Assembly (NCBI RefSeq): GCF_000495475.1
Contig: NZ_ASGZ01000061.1
Location: 23,551 to 87,550 of the forward strand
DNA length: 64,000 bases
DNA from: Candidatus Halobonum tyrrellensis G22
GTDB lineage: Archaea > Halobacteriota > Halobacteria > Halobacteriales > Haloferacaceae
Direction: 5' to 3'
Position numbers and translations under genes: made by a program. The notes below the pieces were generated by a model. The model was not told the origin of the DNA. It made no database searches and saw nothing but the letters and a program-made list of their open reading frames with translations. Positions 26,680-34,845 of the stretch are shown piece after piece. How positions within the stretch are numbered: position 1 is the stretch's first letter; every line of letters starts with the position of its first letter.

Positions 26680-26750
26680 GCGAGTGGGTCGGCGGGGCGG
26701 CTACAAAGGCCTTCCCAGACGCGAACGGGCCGCCCGGCCGCACCCGGGGC

Positions 26751-27539
26751 TCAGACCCGTTCGGTCCCCGGCGCCATCGACTCGCGCGCCTCCGCGAACC
26801 CGCGGCCGAAGCAGTAGTAGGTGAACACCTGCGCGTAAAACAGCGCGGGGATGCCGACCAACAGCAGCGAGAACCCGAACGCGACGGTCGCGAGGACGCC
26901 ACCGACGACGTAGCCCAGGAGGACCCCCAGCAGGTAGTCGGTCGAAAAGACCACCTGCCGGAGCGTCCCGAAGTCGAACGCGGCGCTCAGGCTGTCTTGG
27001 AGCGCGAAGTTGGTGAGCGCCGCCGGCAGCAGGTACGAGACGACGAGCGACAGCAGGAAGACGACCGCGAGACCGGCCAGCAGCCCGGCCGACAGCGCGG
27101 CGTTCGGCCCGGTCACGGGCGGTGCGGCCGCCGTCGCAGTCTCCACCCCCATCCCGCTCTCCATCCCACCCGTCAGCGTGAACGACCCGACGCCGACCAC
27201 GACCAACACCACCATCGGGACGGCCACGACCAGCCCGTAGACGAGGCTGACGAACAGCAGTTTCAGCCCGTCGACCAGCAGCCCGCCCCAGTTCGTGAAC
27301 GAGGGGGCGGCCCGCTCGCCGGTCGCCGCCCCCCGGAGTACGCGCACGAGGTAGCCCTGGACGACCAGCGAGACGGGGAACACGACGAGCGAGACGAGTA
27401 GGCCGAAGGGGACGAAGGGGACGAACAGGAGCGCGAGCGTCGACGCGAACAGTGAGACGGCGAGCAGCGCGCCGCCGATGAGTAGCGTCGACACCCGGTC
27501 GTCGCTCGCGAGGGGGAACCGCAGGGCGGCTTCGAGCAT
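26751..27539 (-). CDS. DUF4013 family membrane protein
   Basis: A 262-residue protein with about five to six transmembrane helices. It begins MLEAALRFPLASDDRVSTLLIGGALL, a typical DUF4013 start. The central FTNWGGLLVDGLKLLFVSLVYG and LPAALTNFALQDSLSAAFDF repeats are family hallmarks. It probably sits in the cytoplasmic membrane; its role is unknown. The next minus-strand gene (27549-28217) is a shorter relative nine bases upstream, so the pair is almost certainly co-transcribed. Confidence 0.82.
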   Translation of the reverse strand: MLEAALRFPLASDDRVSTLLIGGALLAVSLFASTLALLFVPFVPFGLLVSLVVFPVSLVVQGYLVRVLRGAATGERAAPSFTNWGGLLVDGLKLLFVSLVYGLVVAVPMVVLVVVGVGSFTLTGGMESGMGVETATAAAPPVTGPNAALSAGLLAGLAVVFLLSLVVSYLLPAALTNFALQDSLSAAFDFGTLRQVVFSTDYLLGVLLGYVVGGVLATVAFGFSLLLVGIPALFYAQVFTYYCFGRGFAEARESMAPGTERV

Positions 27540-27548
27540 ACCGGCCGG

Positions 27549-28217
27549 TCAGTCACCGCCGGCAAAACGCTTTCCCCCGACGCCGCGGGCCCACGCGGCC
27601 GCCGCGACGACTTCGAGGTAGAAGAGGAGGAAGAAGCCGACGACCAGCCGCTCTAACGGGACCGCGAGCGCGGCGCCGACCCCGAGCGCGGAGGCGCCGA
27701 CGCACCACGCGTAGAAGTACCGGCCGGTCGTGGCGGCCGCCCAGACCGCCGGCGGGGAGACGGCGGCGCGCAGCCCCGAGCGCGCGAGCGCCGCGAGCGC
27801 CGCGGGCAGCGTGTACGCGAACGCGAGCGAGACGAACAGCGTGGTCGTCCCGCCGACGGCGACCGCGAGGCTGCCGACGCCGTCGAGCGAGGCGTTCCCG
27901 CCGAGGATGCCGTAGAACGTGGCGCCCAACACGACGACCGGGACGACGGAGTAGGCGACGACCACGAGCGACCCGAGCAGGCCGTCGCGGACGAGCGTCC
28001 ACAGACCCGCGAGTCCGCCGGGCGAGCGGAACGTCGCGGGGTCGTCCTCGGCGTCGTCGGTCGTCCGGAGCACGCCCACCAAGTAGCCGACGACGAACAC
28101 CAGCGGGACCACCGGGAGGAACGTCGCCAGCAGGTGGAGACCGCCGCCGACCGCGAGCGTCTCCGCGGCGTCCCCGCGGTCGCCGCCGAGCGGGTATCCG
28201 AACGCCTCCGGGATCAT
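27549..28217 (-). CDS. DUF4013-like membrane protein, second copy
   Basis: A 222-residue protein of the same architecture as its neighbour (start MIPEAFGYPLGGDRGDAAETLAVGGGLHLL; then VPLVFVVGYLVGVLR, LAGLWTLVRDGLLGSLVVVAY and TLPAALAALARSGLRAAVS). It has four to five helices and has lost part of the long central loop. This looks like an old tandem duplication. It begins 17 bases after the rqcH stop, suggesting that rqcH and the two DUF4013 genes form one transcript. Confidence 0.75.
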   Translation of the reverse strand: MIPEAFGYPLGGDRGDAAETLAVGGGLHLLATFLPVVPLVFVVGYLVGVLRTTDDAEDDPATFRSPGGLAGLWTLVRDGLLGSLVVVAYSVVPVVVLGATFYGILGGNASLDGVGSLAVAVGGTTTLFVSLAFAYTLPAALAALARSGLRAAVSPPAVWAAATTGRYFYAWCVGASALGVGAALAVPLERLVVGFFLLFYLEVVAAAAWARGVGGKRFAGGD

Positions 28218-28234
28218 ATCAACGCGTCACCGGA

Positions 28235-30331
28235 TCAGGCGTCCGGGAAGTCGGAGCCGCCCGGCGGGAGGAACTCCTGGATGCGGTCGGCCGACGCCAC
28301 CTTGCGGACGAACGAGTCGTCCGCGAACCGGGCCTTGAGCGTCCGGTAGCACTTGACGGCGGCGTCGTTCTGTGCGAACTTCCCGGGTTCGAGTTCGACC
28401 GTCGAGACCGCGCGGGGTTCGACCGCCGACGGCGGCCCGCCGATCACTCGCGTCTCGGGTTCGACCTGGACGCCGACGGCCACCGTGGCGGGCACGTCGC
28501 GGTAGTAGTCGCGGTCGCCGCGGATCGCGAACCCGCCCTTCTCGAGGTACTCGCCCGACTCGGGCGTCTTCGACACCTGGTCGGGCGTGACGAGGTAGGC
28601 GTCGCCCGCGCCGCGGCCGTCCTTCCACACCGACGAGTAGGAGACGGCGAACTGCGCGGCCTCCTCGCGGCTGCTCTCCGGGATGGTGACGTCCCGGGCG
28701 GCCTCGGAGGGGTCGGTCGCCTTGATCAGCGTCACCGGCCCGCCGTGCGCCTGCGCGTGCAAGAACAGGTCGTCGCCGTCCATGTACTTCTTGACCAGTT
28801 CCTCGTTCTGGTCGGCGTTGCGCCCGCCGATGACGAGGAAGTCGTCGCCGGTGTGGAACCACCGGAACCGGTCGTACCAGTGGTCGCGCTCGCGGACCGG
28901 GATCGACGGCCGCGAGAGCCAGTCGACCTCGTCGGTCTCGTCGTCCGCGTCGTCTTCCTCGTCGGCGTCGTCGTCCTCGCGGCTCCACTCCTCGCGCCGC
29001 TTCCTGACCGCCTCCAACTCCGCCCGGGTGTTCTCGATGGCCTCCTCGGCGCCCTCCCTCTTCTCCTCGATCCGCTTGGCCTCCTGGTAGAGGCTGTCGG
29101 CGTTCTTCTCCGGCCCCGTCAGCGCGTCGAGCGTGACGGTCGCCTCGCCCAGGTCGACCGTCACCGTGCCGTCGGCGCCGTCGACCCCTTCGACGGCCTC
29201 CGCCTCGGGGATGCCCCGGTCGGCCCCTTCGAGGAACGTCTCGTCTATCTCGTCCCACCCGCGGCCGGCCTCGCGGGCCTCCTGGACCGTGGTGAGGATG
29301 TCCGCGACGAGGTCGTAGTTGGCGTACACCGCCTCGGCCTTCTCGCGTTCGGCCGCCGCGTCCGCCTCGAACTCCTCGATGGCGCCCTCCTGCTGTTGGA
29401 TGATCCGCTTCTGTTTCTCTATCTCCGCCTCGAAGTCGGGGGAGTCGTCGACCCCCTCGTCGTCGGTGAGGTCGAGTCGGTGGAAGTACTCGTCGAGCGC
29501 GGCGTTGAAGTCGTCGTACGCCTCGCTGTCGACCCCCTCGCGCTCCTCCAGCGGGAACGGCGTCACGTCGACCACCTCGTCGTCTTCGAGGTAGACGCGG
29601 GGGTCGAGGTCGCCCGCACGGAGGCGGTCGCCCAGCCGGCCGATGGCGTCGTAGACGGCGCGGTACTCCTCCTCCGTCGCGTCGGCGATGTCAAGCGTCT
29701 TCTCGACGCCCGCGCGGGTGCAGAACTCCTCGGCGTACAGCCCGCCCATGTTGAGTTGGGTGGCGAGCGTCCGCACCACGTCGGTGTCGGAGTCGTCCAT
29801 CCGCGCGGCGAACGCCTCGAAGCTCACGTCGAGGGGGTTCATCCGCGACTGGGGGTACTCGTAGCTGCTCCCGGGCGCGACGGTCCGCGACTTCAGGCGG
29901 ACGGTTTCGAGGCTCCGGAGGACCTCCCCCGTCTCGTCGAGGCTGATCAGGTTGCCCTCGCCGAACAGTTCCGCGACGACCGTGGTGTCCTCGTCGGGGC
30001 GTTCGAACTCGAAGGTGAGGATCCGGTCGAACTCGTACTGGTCGACGCCGTCGAACTCGCCGCCCGAGAGGCGCGCGCGGAGGGTTTTGGCGAACTCGGG
30101 CGGGCGACCCGGCGCGTCGGGGACCCGCTCGGGGTCGGCGACGTGACACCGCTTCACCTCGCCCGTCTCGACGAGGAGTTCGACCCGGCCGCGGTCGAAG
30201 TCCCGCAGTTTGAACCGGACGAGGTCGTCGCCGTAGAGGTAGACCTTGTCCACCTTCGCGCCCTCGTACCGTTGGAGTTCACCGACGAGGGCCGCGAGGT
30301 CGACGCTGGTCATCTCGCGTTTCGGCTCCAT
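28235..30331 (-). CDS. rqcH: NFACT-family ribosome quality-control protein RqcH
   Basis: A 698-residue homologue of bacterial RqcH and eukaryal NEMF/Rqc2, which bind split large subunits carrying peptidyl-tRNA and add C-terminal tails (alanine in bacteria). The order is NFACT-N (1 to about 210, with KVDKVYLYGDDLVRFKLRDFDRGRVELLVE), helix-hairpin-helix motifs, a long coiled coil (about 290-350 and 400-450), and NFACT-R (about 470-600, RFRWFHTGDDFLVIGGRNADQ... DLFLHAQAHGGP). An acidic insert DDDADEEDDADDETDEVD lies before NFACT-R. ATG 30331 is the conserved start. Confidence 0.93.
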   Translation of the reverse strand: MEPKREMTSVDLAALVGELQRYEGAKVDKVYLYGDDLVRFKLRDFDRGRVELLVETGEVKRCHVADPERVPDAPGRPPEFAKTLRARLSGGEFDGVDQYEFDRILTFEFERPDEDTTVVAELFGEGNLISLDETGEVLRSLETVRLKSRTVAPGSSYEYPQSRMNPLDVSFEAFAARMDDSDTDVVRTLATQLNMGGLYAEEFCTRAGVEKTLDIADATEEEYRAVYDAIGRLGDRLRAGDLDPRVYLEDDEVVDVTPFPLEEREGVDSEAYDDFNAALDEYFHRLDLTDDEGVDDSPDFEAEIEKQKRIIQQQEGAIEEFEADAAAEREKAEAVYANYDLVADILTTVQEAREAGRGWDEIDETFLEGADRGIPEAEAVEGVDGADGTVTVDLGEATVTLDALTGPEKNADSLYQEAKRIEEKREGAEEAIENTRAELEAVRKRREEWSREDDDADEEDDADDETDEVDWLSRPSIPVRERDHWYDRFRWFHTGDDFLVIGGRNADQNEELVKKYMDGDDLFLHAQAHGGPVTLIKATDPSEAARDVTIPESSREEAAQFAVSYSSVWKDGRGAGDAYLVTPDQVSKTPESGEYLEKGGFAIRGDRDYYRDVPATVAVGVQVEPETRVIGGPPSAVEPRAVSTVELEPGKFAQNDAAVKCYRTLKARFADDSFVRKVASADRIQEFLPPGGSDFPDA

Positions 30332-30866
30332 TCTTGTGTGTCGTTTCGGGGGGCGACGTTTGGGCGTTGCGGGATGGGGTCGTCGCGTTCGTCGTCACCG
30401 TACTCGTCGTCGGAGGATGGATCGGTGACTCAGCAACCGTCGTGACCGCGAAAGGGGCCGCCCGTAGCCACGTCCTCCCCACCGGACTCGCTCGTCGCTC
30501 GCGCGCTTCCGGCGCGGACGACCCGAGCCGAGGGTCTCGCGAGGTCACGCTCAGTTCGCTCGTGTGACCGGAGCCGTGCCGCCACGCGCCGATAGCCCGG
30601 CTGAGCGGTCGTTCCGTCTCCCACCGCGAGGGAGCGAAGCGACCGAGCGGGCCGACGACTGAACGGAACGAGCGGAGCGAGTGAAGTGAGTGACGAGCGC
30701 TTTTGATCGACCGTTTACCGAACGAGGCCGCTCCGCGGCCGAGCGCAGCGTAAAAGGTCGGGGTCCGGGCTGCGGCTCGTCTCCTTCGAACCCAGCCGGA
30801 CACCTCGCGCCGCTCGCGGCGACGGCTCGCGCACGGGGCGCTCGCCATGGTGCTCGCGGCAGAAGT
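30332..30866. repeat. Repeat-rich 3' flank of tRNA-Ser
   Basis: No gene is seen in these 535 bases. Near 30441 is GACCGCGAAAGG, resembling the hairpin repeat at 8.9-9.1 kb. At 30660-30705 runs GAGCGGAGCGAGTG and similar purine-rich units. The hairpin GGCCGC-TCC-GCGGCC is at 30726-30740. Bases 30762-30793 (GGTCCGGGCTGCG...TTCGAACCC) are nearly identical to 46867-46896 beside tRNA-Tyr. They include TTCGAACCCAG, the same 11 bases as in the T arm of tRNA-Ser itself. It looks like a scrapyard of partial tRNA 3' ends. Confidence 0.5.
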
Positions 30867-30948
30867 CGGTGGGGCTGGGATTCGAACCCAGGAGGCTTGC
30901 GCCACCTGCTTTCAAGGCAGGCGCAATGGGCCACTCTGCCACCCCACC
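30867..30948 (-). tRNA. tRNA-Ser(TGA)
   Basis: Minus-strand acceptor GGTGGGG pairs with CCCCACC, discriminator G. Anticodon stem CCTGC/GCAGG encloses CTTGAAA, giving anticodon TGA. A long variable arm around TGGCGCAAGCC marks a type II tRNA. T arm CTGGG-TTCGAAT-CCCAG. A TATA-like CCTATGTC (minus strand, about 30972-30979) lies some 25 bases upstream. CCA is not encoded. Confidence 0.95.
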
Positions 30949-31054
30949 CCGCTCGTGGGTTGCGATCCCGGTGACATAGGCCTGACGGTCCCCGAGTTCG
31001 GGCGTCCGAGCTAGCACTAACGTCAATTGTCGCCCGGAACCCGAGTCCGCCCGG

Positions 31055-31159
31055 TCAGACGTCGCCCGGTCCCGCGCCCGACCGGAGTATCAGCGCCGCC
31101 TCCTCGGACAGGATCCGGAGGAGTTCCACCGGCCGGAGGTCGTCGAGTGGTCCGGACAT
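31055..31159 (-). CDS. Possible 34-residue microprotein
   Basis: A short open frame beginning MSGPLDDLRPVELLRILSEE and ending in a glycine-rich tail (RSGAGPGDV). Its middle could form an amphipathic helix (LRPVELLRILSEEAALILR). Codon use is haloarchaeal and a weak TATA-like AGTTATGC lies about 40 bases upstream. It sits alone between tRNA-Ser and a divergent dehydrogenase. I recognise no family; it may be a real microprotein or chance. Confidence 0.35.
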   Translation of the reverse strand: MSGPLDDLRPVELLRILSEEAALILRSGAGPGDV

Positions 31160-31334
31160 GTACGATATCGGGTTCGACGAGGGCGGCTGCGAGCATAACT
31201 CTTGTCGGCGCGTCGATCCGTCCGGTTCGGCGGGTCCGTCGGACGCGCCGTCACGACCGCATAGACCTGACGGTCACCGGAGTCGGGGTCGCCCGCACGA
31301 ACACCTATCCGACCCGTCGCCCAACCCCGACCCG

Positions 31335-32354
31335 ATGCGCGCAGCCGCCTTCTCCGAGTTGTCCGGTCCCGACGGCGTCGAACTCGTCGACCGACCCGAC
31401 CCCGACCCCGGCCGCGGGGAGGCGGTCGTCGACGTCGAGGCGTGTTCGATCAACCGCCACGACCTGTGGATACTGGAGGGCGACTCCGCGATGGTCGACG
31501 CCGACGACCTCCCGTTCGTGAGCGGTCTCGACGTCGCGGGCGTCGTCCGCGACGTCGGCGAGGGGGTGACGGGCGTCGCCCCCGGCGACCGCGTCCTCCT
31601 GTGTCCCAACCGGACCTGCGGGACCTGCCGGTTCTGTCGGGAGGGCCCCGAGAACCTCTGTGAGAACTTCTCGCTGTACCACGGCGGTCTCGCGGAGGCG
31701 GCGACCGTGACCGCGGACCGACTGATCGCCCTGCCGGAGTCGGTCGACGCCGTCGCCGCCGCCGCCCTGCCGACCGCGTACCTGACCGCCCACCACATGC
31801 TCCGCCGCGCGGAGGTCGGACCCGGCGACCTGGTGTTCGTCCCCGGGGCGACCGGCGGCGTCGGCGTCGCCGCGGTCCAACTCGCCGAGGTGGTGGGCGC
31901 GCGGACCGTCGGCACCTCCTCGTCGGCGTCGAAACTCGACCGCCTCGCCGACCTGGGACTCGACCACGCTATCGAGGGCACCGACCCGGACGACCTCCGC
32001 GAGGCGGTCGCGGCCGTCGGCGCGCCCGACGCCGTGATCAACCACCTCGGCGGACCGTACACCGACCTCGGACTCGACGTGATGCGCCGCGGCGGCCGGA
32101 TGGTCGTCTGCGGCCGCACCGCGGGCGGCCGCTCGGAGATAGATATCGCCGACCTCTTTCTCGGGCACAAGCGGGTCGTCGGGAGCACGATGGGCACCCA
32201 GCCCGAACTGGCGTCGCTGGTCGAGTTGGTCGCCGACGGCGACCTCTCGCCGGCGGTCGACGCGACCTACCCGCTCGCCGACACCGGCGACGCGTTCCGC
32301 GCGATGCGCGACCGCGAGAGCGTCGGCAAACTCGTCGTGACCGCCGCCGACTGA
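31335..32354 (+). CDS. Zinc-binding alcohol dehydrogenase family protein
   Basis: A 339-residue medium-chain dehydrogenase/reductase. The N-terminal GroES-like domain has CSINRHDLWILEG, and the structural zinc lobe CGTCRFCREGPENLC is intact. The Rossmann motif is PGATGGVGVAAVQLAEVVGA (about 174-193). The catalytic-site Cys is followed by INRHD rather than the usual GTD, so substrate preference may differ from classical alcohol dehydrogenases. ATG 31335 (MRAAAFSELSGPDGVELVDRP) is the family-like start; upstream in-frame codons include the spacer and were left out. The substrate is unknown. Confidence 0.85.
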   Translation: MRAAAFSELSGPDGVELVDRPDPDPGRGEAVVDVEACSINRHDLWILEGDSAMVDADDLPFVSGLDVAGVVRDVGEGVTGVAPGDRVLLCPNRTCGTCRFCREGPENLCENFSLYHGGLAEAATVTADRLIALPESVDAVAAAALPTAYLTAHHMLRRAEVGPGDLVFVPGATGGVGVAAVQLAEVVGARTVGTSSSASKLDRLADLGLDHAIEGTDPDDLREAVAAVGAPDAVINHLGGPYTDLGLDVMRRGGRMVVCGRTAGGRSEIDIADLFLGHKRVVGSTMGTQPELASLVELVADGDLSPAVDATYPLADTGDAFRAMRDRESVGKLVVTAAD

Positions 32355-32464
32355 CCGACCGCGACCACCGCGGCGCCCTGGCTTTCGGCGGCCGCTCCCG
32401 CGGCGGTATCGTTTCGGATACTCGGGGGCGGACCCTTATCGGCGTCCACGTCCGAGCGCCTGCC

Positions 32465-32617
32465 ATGACAACGACAACGGCTTGCGAGCACTGTCACGCG
32501 GACATGCGGCCGGCGGACGTCGCGGAACCGACCGCGGGGACCATCCGGTGTAAGCGGTGCGGGGGTCGCGCGCTCCGCAACCGGTCGGCGGTCGAACGCC
32601 TGCTCGGCGGCGAGTGA
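32465..32617 (+). CDS. 50-residue zinc-finger microprotein (tandem copy 1)
   Basis: Encodes MTTTTACEHCHADMRPADV..., with CEHC and CKRCGGR pairs forming one zinc site. The last 20 residues are a basic helix (RALRNRSAVERLLGGE). A close relative follows at 32757. A TATA-like CTTATCGG (about 32436) lies near 28 bases upstream of the ATG, fitting a leaderless mRNA. These CPxCG-like small proteins are abundant in haloarchaea and mostly uncharacterised; regulatory roles are suspected. Confidence 0.65.
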   Translation: MTTTTACEHCHADMRPADVAEPTAGTIRCKRCGGRALRNRSAVERLLGGE

Positions 32618-32756
32618 ACGGCGGCGAACCGAGCCGCTAGTCGTCGGTTTCGGGAGCGAAAGGGGAGCGTACGCCCGGCGGTCCGGCCGTGTGTACCGGC
32701 CGCCGGGCCGGGACAGACACCAACGTTCATTGGGGACCCGTCCCGCGGTGGGTCCG

Positions 32757-32960
32757 ATGGCAACCTGCACCGGACCGGCGGCCGAGAGCGGGGTCGGAGT
32801 CGACTCGGAGCCGGCGAGCGCGACCTGCGAACACTGTCACGCCGAGTTGCGGCCCGCCGACGTCGCGCGGCGGGGGGACGACACCCATCGGTGTAAGCGG
32901 TGCGGCGGCCGGGCGCTCGACAACCGGGCGGCGGTCGCGCGCGTACACGACGCCGGGTGA
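32757..32960 (+). CDS. 67-residue zinc-finger microprotein (tandem copy 2)
   Basis: The core CEHCHAELRPADV...HRCKRCGGRAL is nearly the same as in the gene at 32465 (CEHCHADMRPADV...IRCKRCGGRAL). The two differ in an N-terminal extension of about 20 residues here and in the C-terminal helix. The spacing of the four cysteines is conserved. The 140-base gap and shared orientation point to tandem duplication. ATG 32757 was chosen because the upstream part of the frame shows no conservation with copy 1. Confidence 0.65.
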   Translation: MATCTGPAAESGVGVDSEPASATCEHCHAELRPADVARRGDDTHRCKRCGGRALDNRAAVARVHDAG

Positions 32961-33006
32961 GGTCGAGTCGCTCCGCCGTCGCGTCGACCCCCGGCGGAGC
33001 GCCGAG

Positions 33007-33753
33007 TCAGCCGTCGGCGACGAGTTCGCCGTCGCGGACGCGCAGGCCGCGGTCGTGGACGAACGACGTCGTGTGCTCGGGGACGACTCGTTCGGCGGCG
33101 ACGCGCGCCCACAGCACCGGCAGGAGGTCGCGCAGGTCGGCCGTCGTCTCGACGGCGACCTGGAGGGGGAGGAACTCCACGTCGTGGTCGGCGTCCGCCG
33201 CGCGGCGGGTCAGCGTCTCCACCTCGTCGTCGCCGAACGCGTCCTCGTAGTCGACGGGCGCGGTGTAGCCCGCGAAGTACGTCCGCCCGCGGGTGCTCGG
33301 CCCGAGCACCGTCGCGTTCGACCGCAGTTTCATCGCCGCCGAGTCGATGGCCGACCGGGTCAACAGCGGCGCGGTCCCCCGCACCACCGCGACCGAGTGT
33401 GCCCCCTCCTCGCGCAGGAGGTGGGTCGCGGTGTTGCCCGCGCGCGCGGAGACGGTCGACCCCACCTGTTGCTCGAAGCGCGCGTCGGGCACGTCCGCGA
33501 GCGCGTCGCCCGCGAGCGTCCGGAGTTCGACCTCGCTGGCCGTCTCCGTGACGTGTTCGTCGGGCAGTAGGTCGTCCGGGCGGTAGTTCACCAGCAGGTC
33601 GGCGCCCGACCGTTCGACCGCGCGGAACGTGTCCTTCAGCAGCGCGGCGTACAGGTCGGCCGCGTCCGCCTCCGAGAGCGGCGACTCCTCGGCGAGTTCG
33701 GGCAGCGCCAGTCCGGGCCGCGGCGGGTCCGCGAGGACGGCGACGACTGTCAT
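33007..33753 (-). CDS. DUF2064-like (GT-A fold) protein
   Basis: A 248-residue protein beginning MTVVAVLADPPRPGLALPELAEESPL. The start of a Rossmann-like strand followed by PRPG, the ARAGNTATHLLREEG segment, VAVVRGTAPLLT and VLGPSTRGRTYFAGY fit a nucleotide-diphosphosugar-transferase-like fold of the DUF2064 type. Members elsewhere are linked to arsenosugar or phosphonolipid pathways, but no such genes are adjacent here. The Asp-rich metal motif of true glycosyltransferases is not obvious. It is convergent with the zinc-finger pair. Confidence 0.6.
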   Translation of the reverse strand: MTVVAVLADPPRPGLALPELAEESPLSEADAADLYAALLKDTFRAVERSGADLLVNYRPDDLLPDEHVTETASEVELRTLAGDALADVPDARFEQQVGSTVSARAGNTATHLLREEGAHSVAVVRGTAPLLTRSAIDSAAMKLRSNATVLGPSTRGRTYFAGYTAPVDYEDAFGDDEVETLTRRAADADHDVEFLPLQVAVETTADLRDLLPVLWARVAAERVVPEHTTSFVHDRGLRVRDGELVADG

Positions 33754-33812
33754 GGGCGTACTCGGAGGGGACCGTCCTTACCCTTTATCAAATCGCGCGC
33801 CCCACTCCGGAC

Positions 33813-34034
33813 GTGAACGTCACCGGCGCGCTCGTCCGTCTGGGGTCGCTCGGCTGCGCGCTCGCGTTCGTCGGCGCGCTCGCGGCGCTGCTGTCGTCCG
33901 TCGCCGCGGGCGCCGCGGGCGTCCCCGCGGTCGGTCTCCTCCTCACGCTCGGCCTCCTCGTCGTCGGCGTCGCCGCCGCCGTCGCGTGGGGCCGCCGGAC
34001 CGCGCGCGCCCGGTGGGAGACGCCGTACTGGTGA
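33813..34034 (+). CDS. 73-residue membrane protein of unknown function
   Basis: Starts with GTG at 33813 (MNVTGALVRLGSLGCAL). Two hydrophobic helices (about residues 7-35 and 38-58) are followed by WGRRTARARWETPYW, a basic then aromatic tail. No family recognised. It diverges from the DUF2064-like gene with 59 bases between starts, enough for two back-to-back promoters; TTTATCAAAT near 33784 is a likely TATA element about 26 bases from the start. Confidence 0.55.
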   Translation: MNVTGALVRLGSLGCALAFVGALAALLSSVAAGAAGVPAVGLLLTLGLLVVGVAAAVAWGRRTARARWETPYW

Positions 34035-34078
34035 GCGCCGGCGCGAGGCGTCCGGTATGGTGAGTCGAGCGCGGCCGC

Positions 34079-34711
34079 CTACCGCCCCTGCCGGCCCTTG
34101 GTCTGCCGGTAGTCGCGCGAGAAGACGTTCTCGGTCACGTGCTCGACGAACTCGTCGGCGCGCGACTCCGTCAGGTCGGCCAGGTCGACCATCGGGAGGA
34201 GTTCGAACCCGCGGCCGCGGACCGTGGTGGCGTGCTCCGCCTCGGCGTCGAAGCTGTCGGGCGCGCGGGTGGTGTACTCGATGGCGAGCGCTTCGAGCGC
34301 CCGCTGGCCCACGGGGACGATGAGTTCGGGGTTGATCATCCGCGTCTCCCCGTTCAAGAAGGGTTCGCAGTTCGCGACTTCGTCGTCCGTCGGCGGCCGC
34401 TCGGGGTGGCGACACCGCGTCAGGTAGGTGAGGTAGACGTTCTGGAGCTCCGGCTCGGGGTCGTCGGGGGCGGAGCGCGACAGCCCCAGGTCGCCGAGCA
34501 CCCGCTGGAGTCGCCGTCCCGCCTCGTCGCCCGTGAAGGGGACGCCGTTCGCCTCCGCGCCCGCCGACGGCATCTCCCCGATGACGAGCACCTCCCCGCC
34601 CGCGTCGCCGTAGCCGTGGACGACCCGCTCGCGGCACGCCGCGAGCGCGGGACAGTTCCGGCAGTCCTCGTCCATCCCGAACGGGTTGTACAGGTCGTCC
34701 TGCGTGAACAC
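34079..34711 (-). CDS. Uracil-DNA glycosylase superfamily protein (4Fe-4S type)
   Basis: A 210-residue protein with the four cysteines of iron-sulfur family 4/5 glycosylases: C17, C20, C100 and C115 (CRNC near the N terminus, then RCRHPERPPTDDEVANC). Motif A reads GEMPSAGAEANGVPFTG, a variant of the canonical GEAPG, and the motif B region is less clear (LLPMVDLADL instead of HPS-type). It may remove uracil or another damaged base, or have drifted in specificity. Single gene, minus strand. Confidence 0.8.
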   Translation of the reverse strand: MFTQDDLYNPFGMDEDCRNCPALAACRERVVHGYGDAGGEVLVIGEMPSAGAEANGVPFTGDEAGRRLQRVLGDLGLSRSAPDDPEPELQNVYLTYLTRCRHPERPPTDDEVANCEPFLNGETRMINPELIVPVGQRALEALAIEYTTRAPDSFDAEAEHATTVRGRGFELLPMVDLADLTESRADEFVEHVTENVFSRDYRQTKGRQGR

Positions 34712-34845
34712 GGCGGGAGTGGGGGCCTCGGAGGAATAACGGTGGGGGTTCCGCGGCGCGTCGGCCGGGTCGCCGGACCGGCCGGGCCGCCGGGTCGGTC
34801 GAGTCGTCGGGCCGGTCGGGTCACCGGATCGACGGGGTGGCGGTG

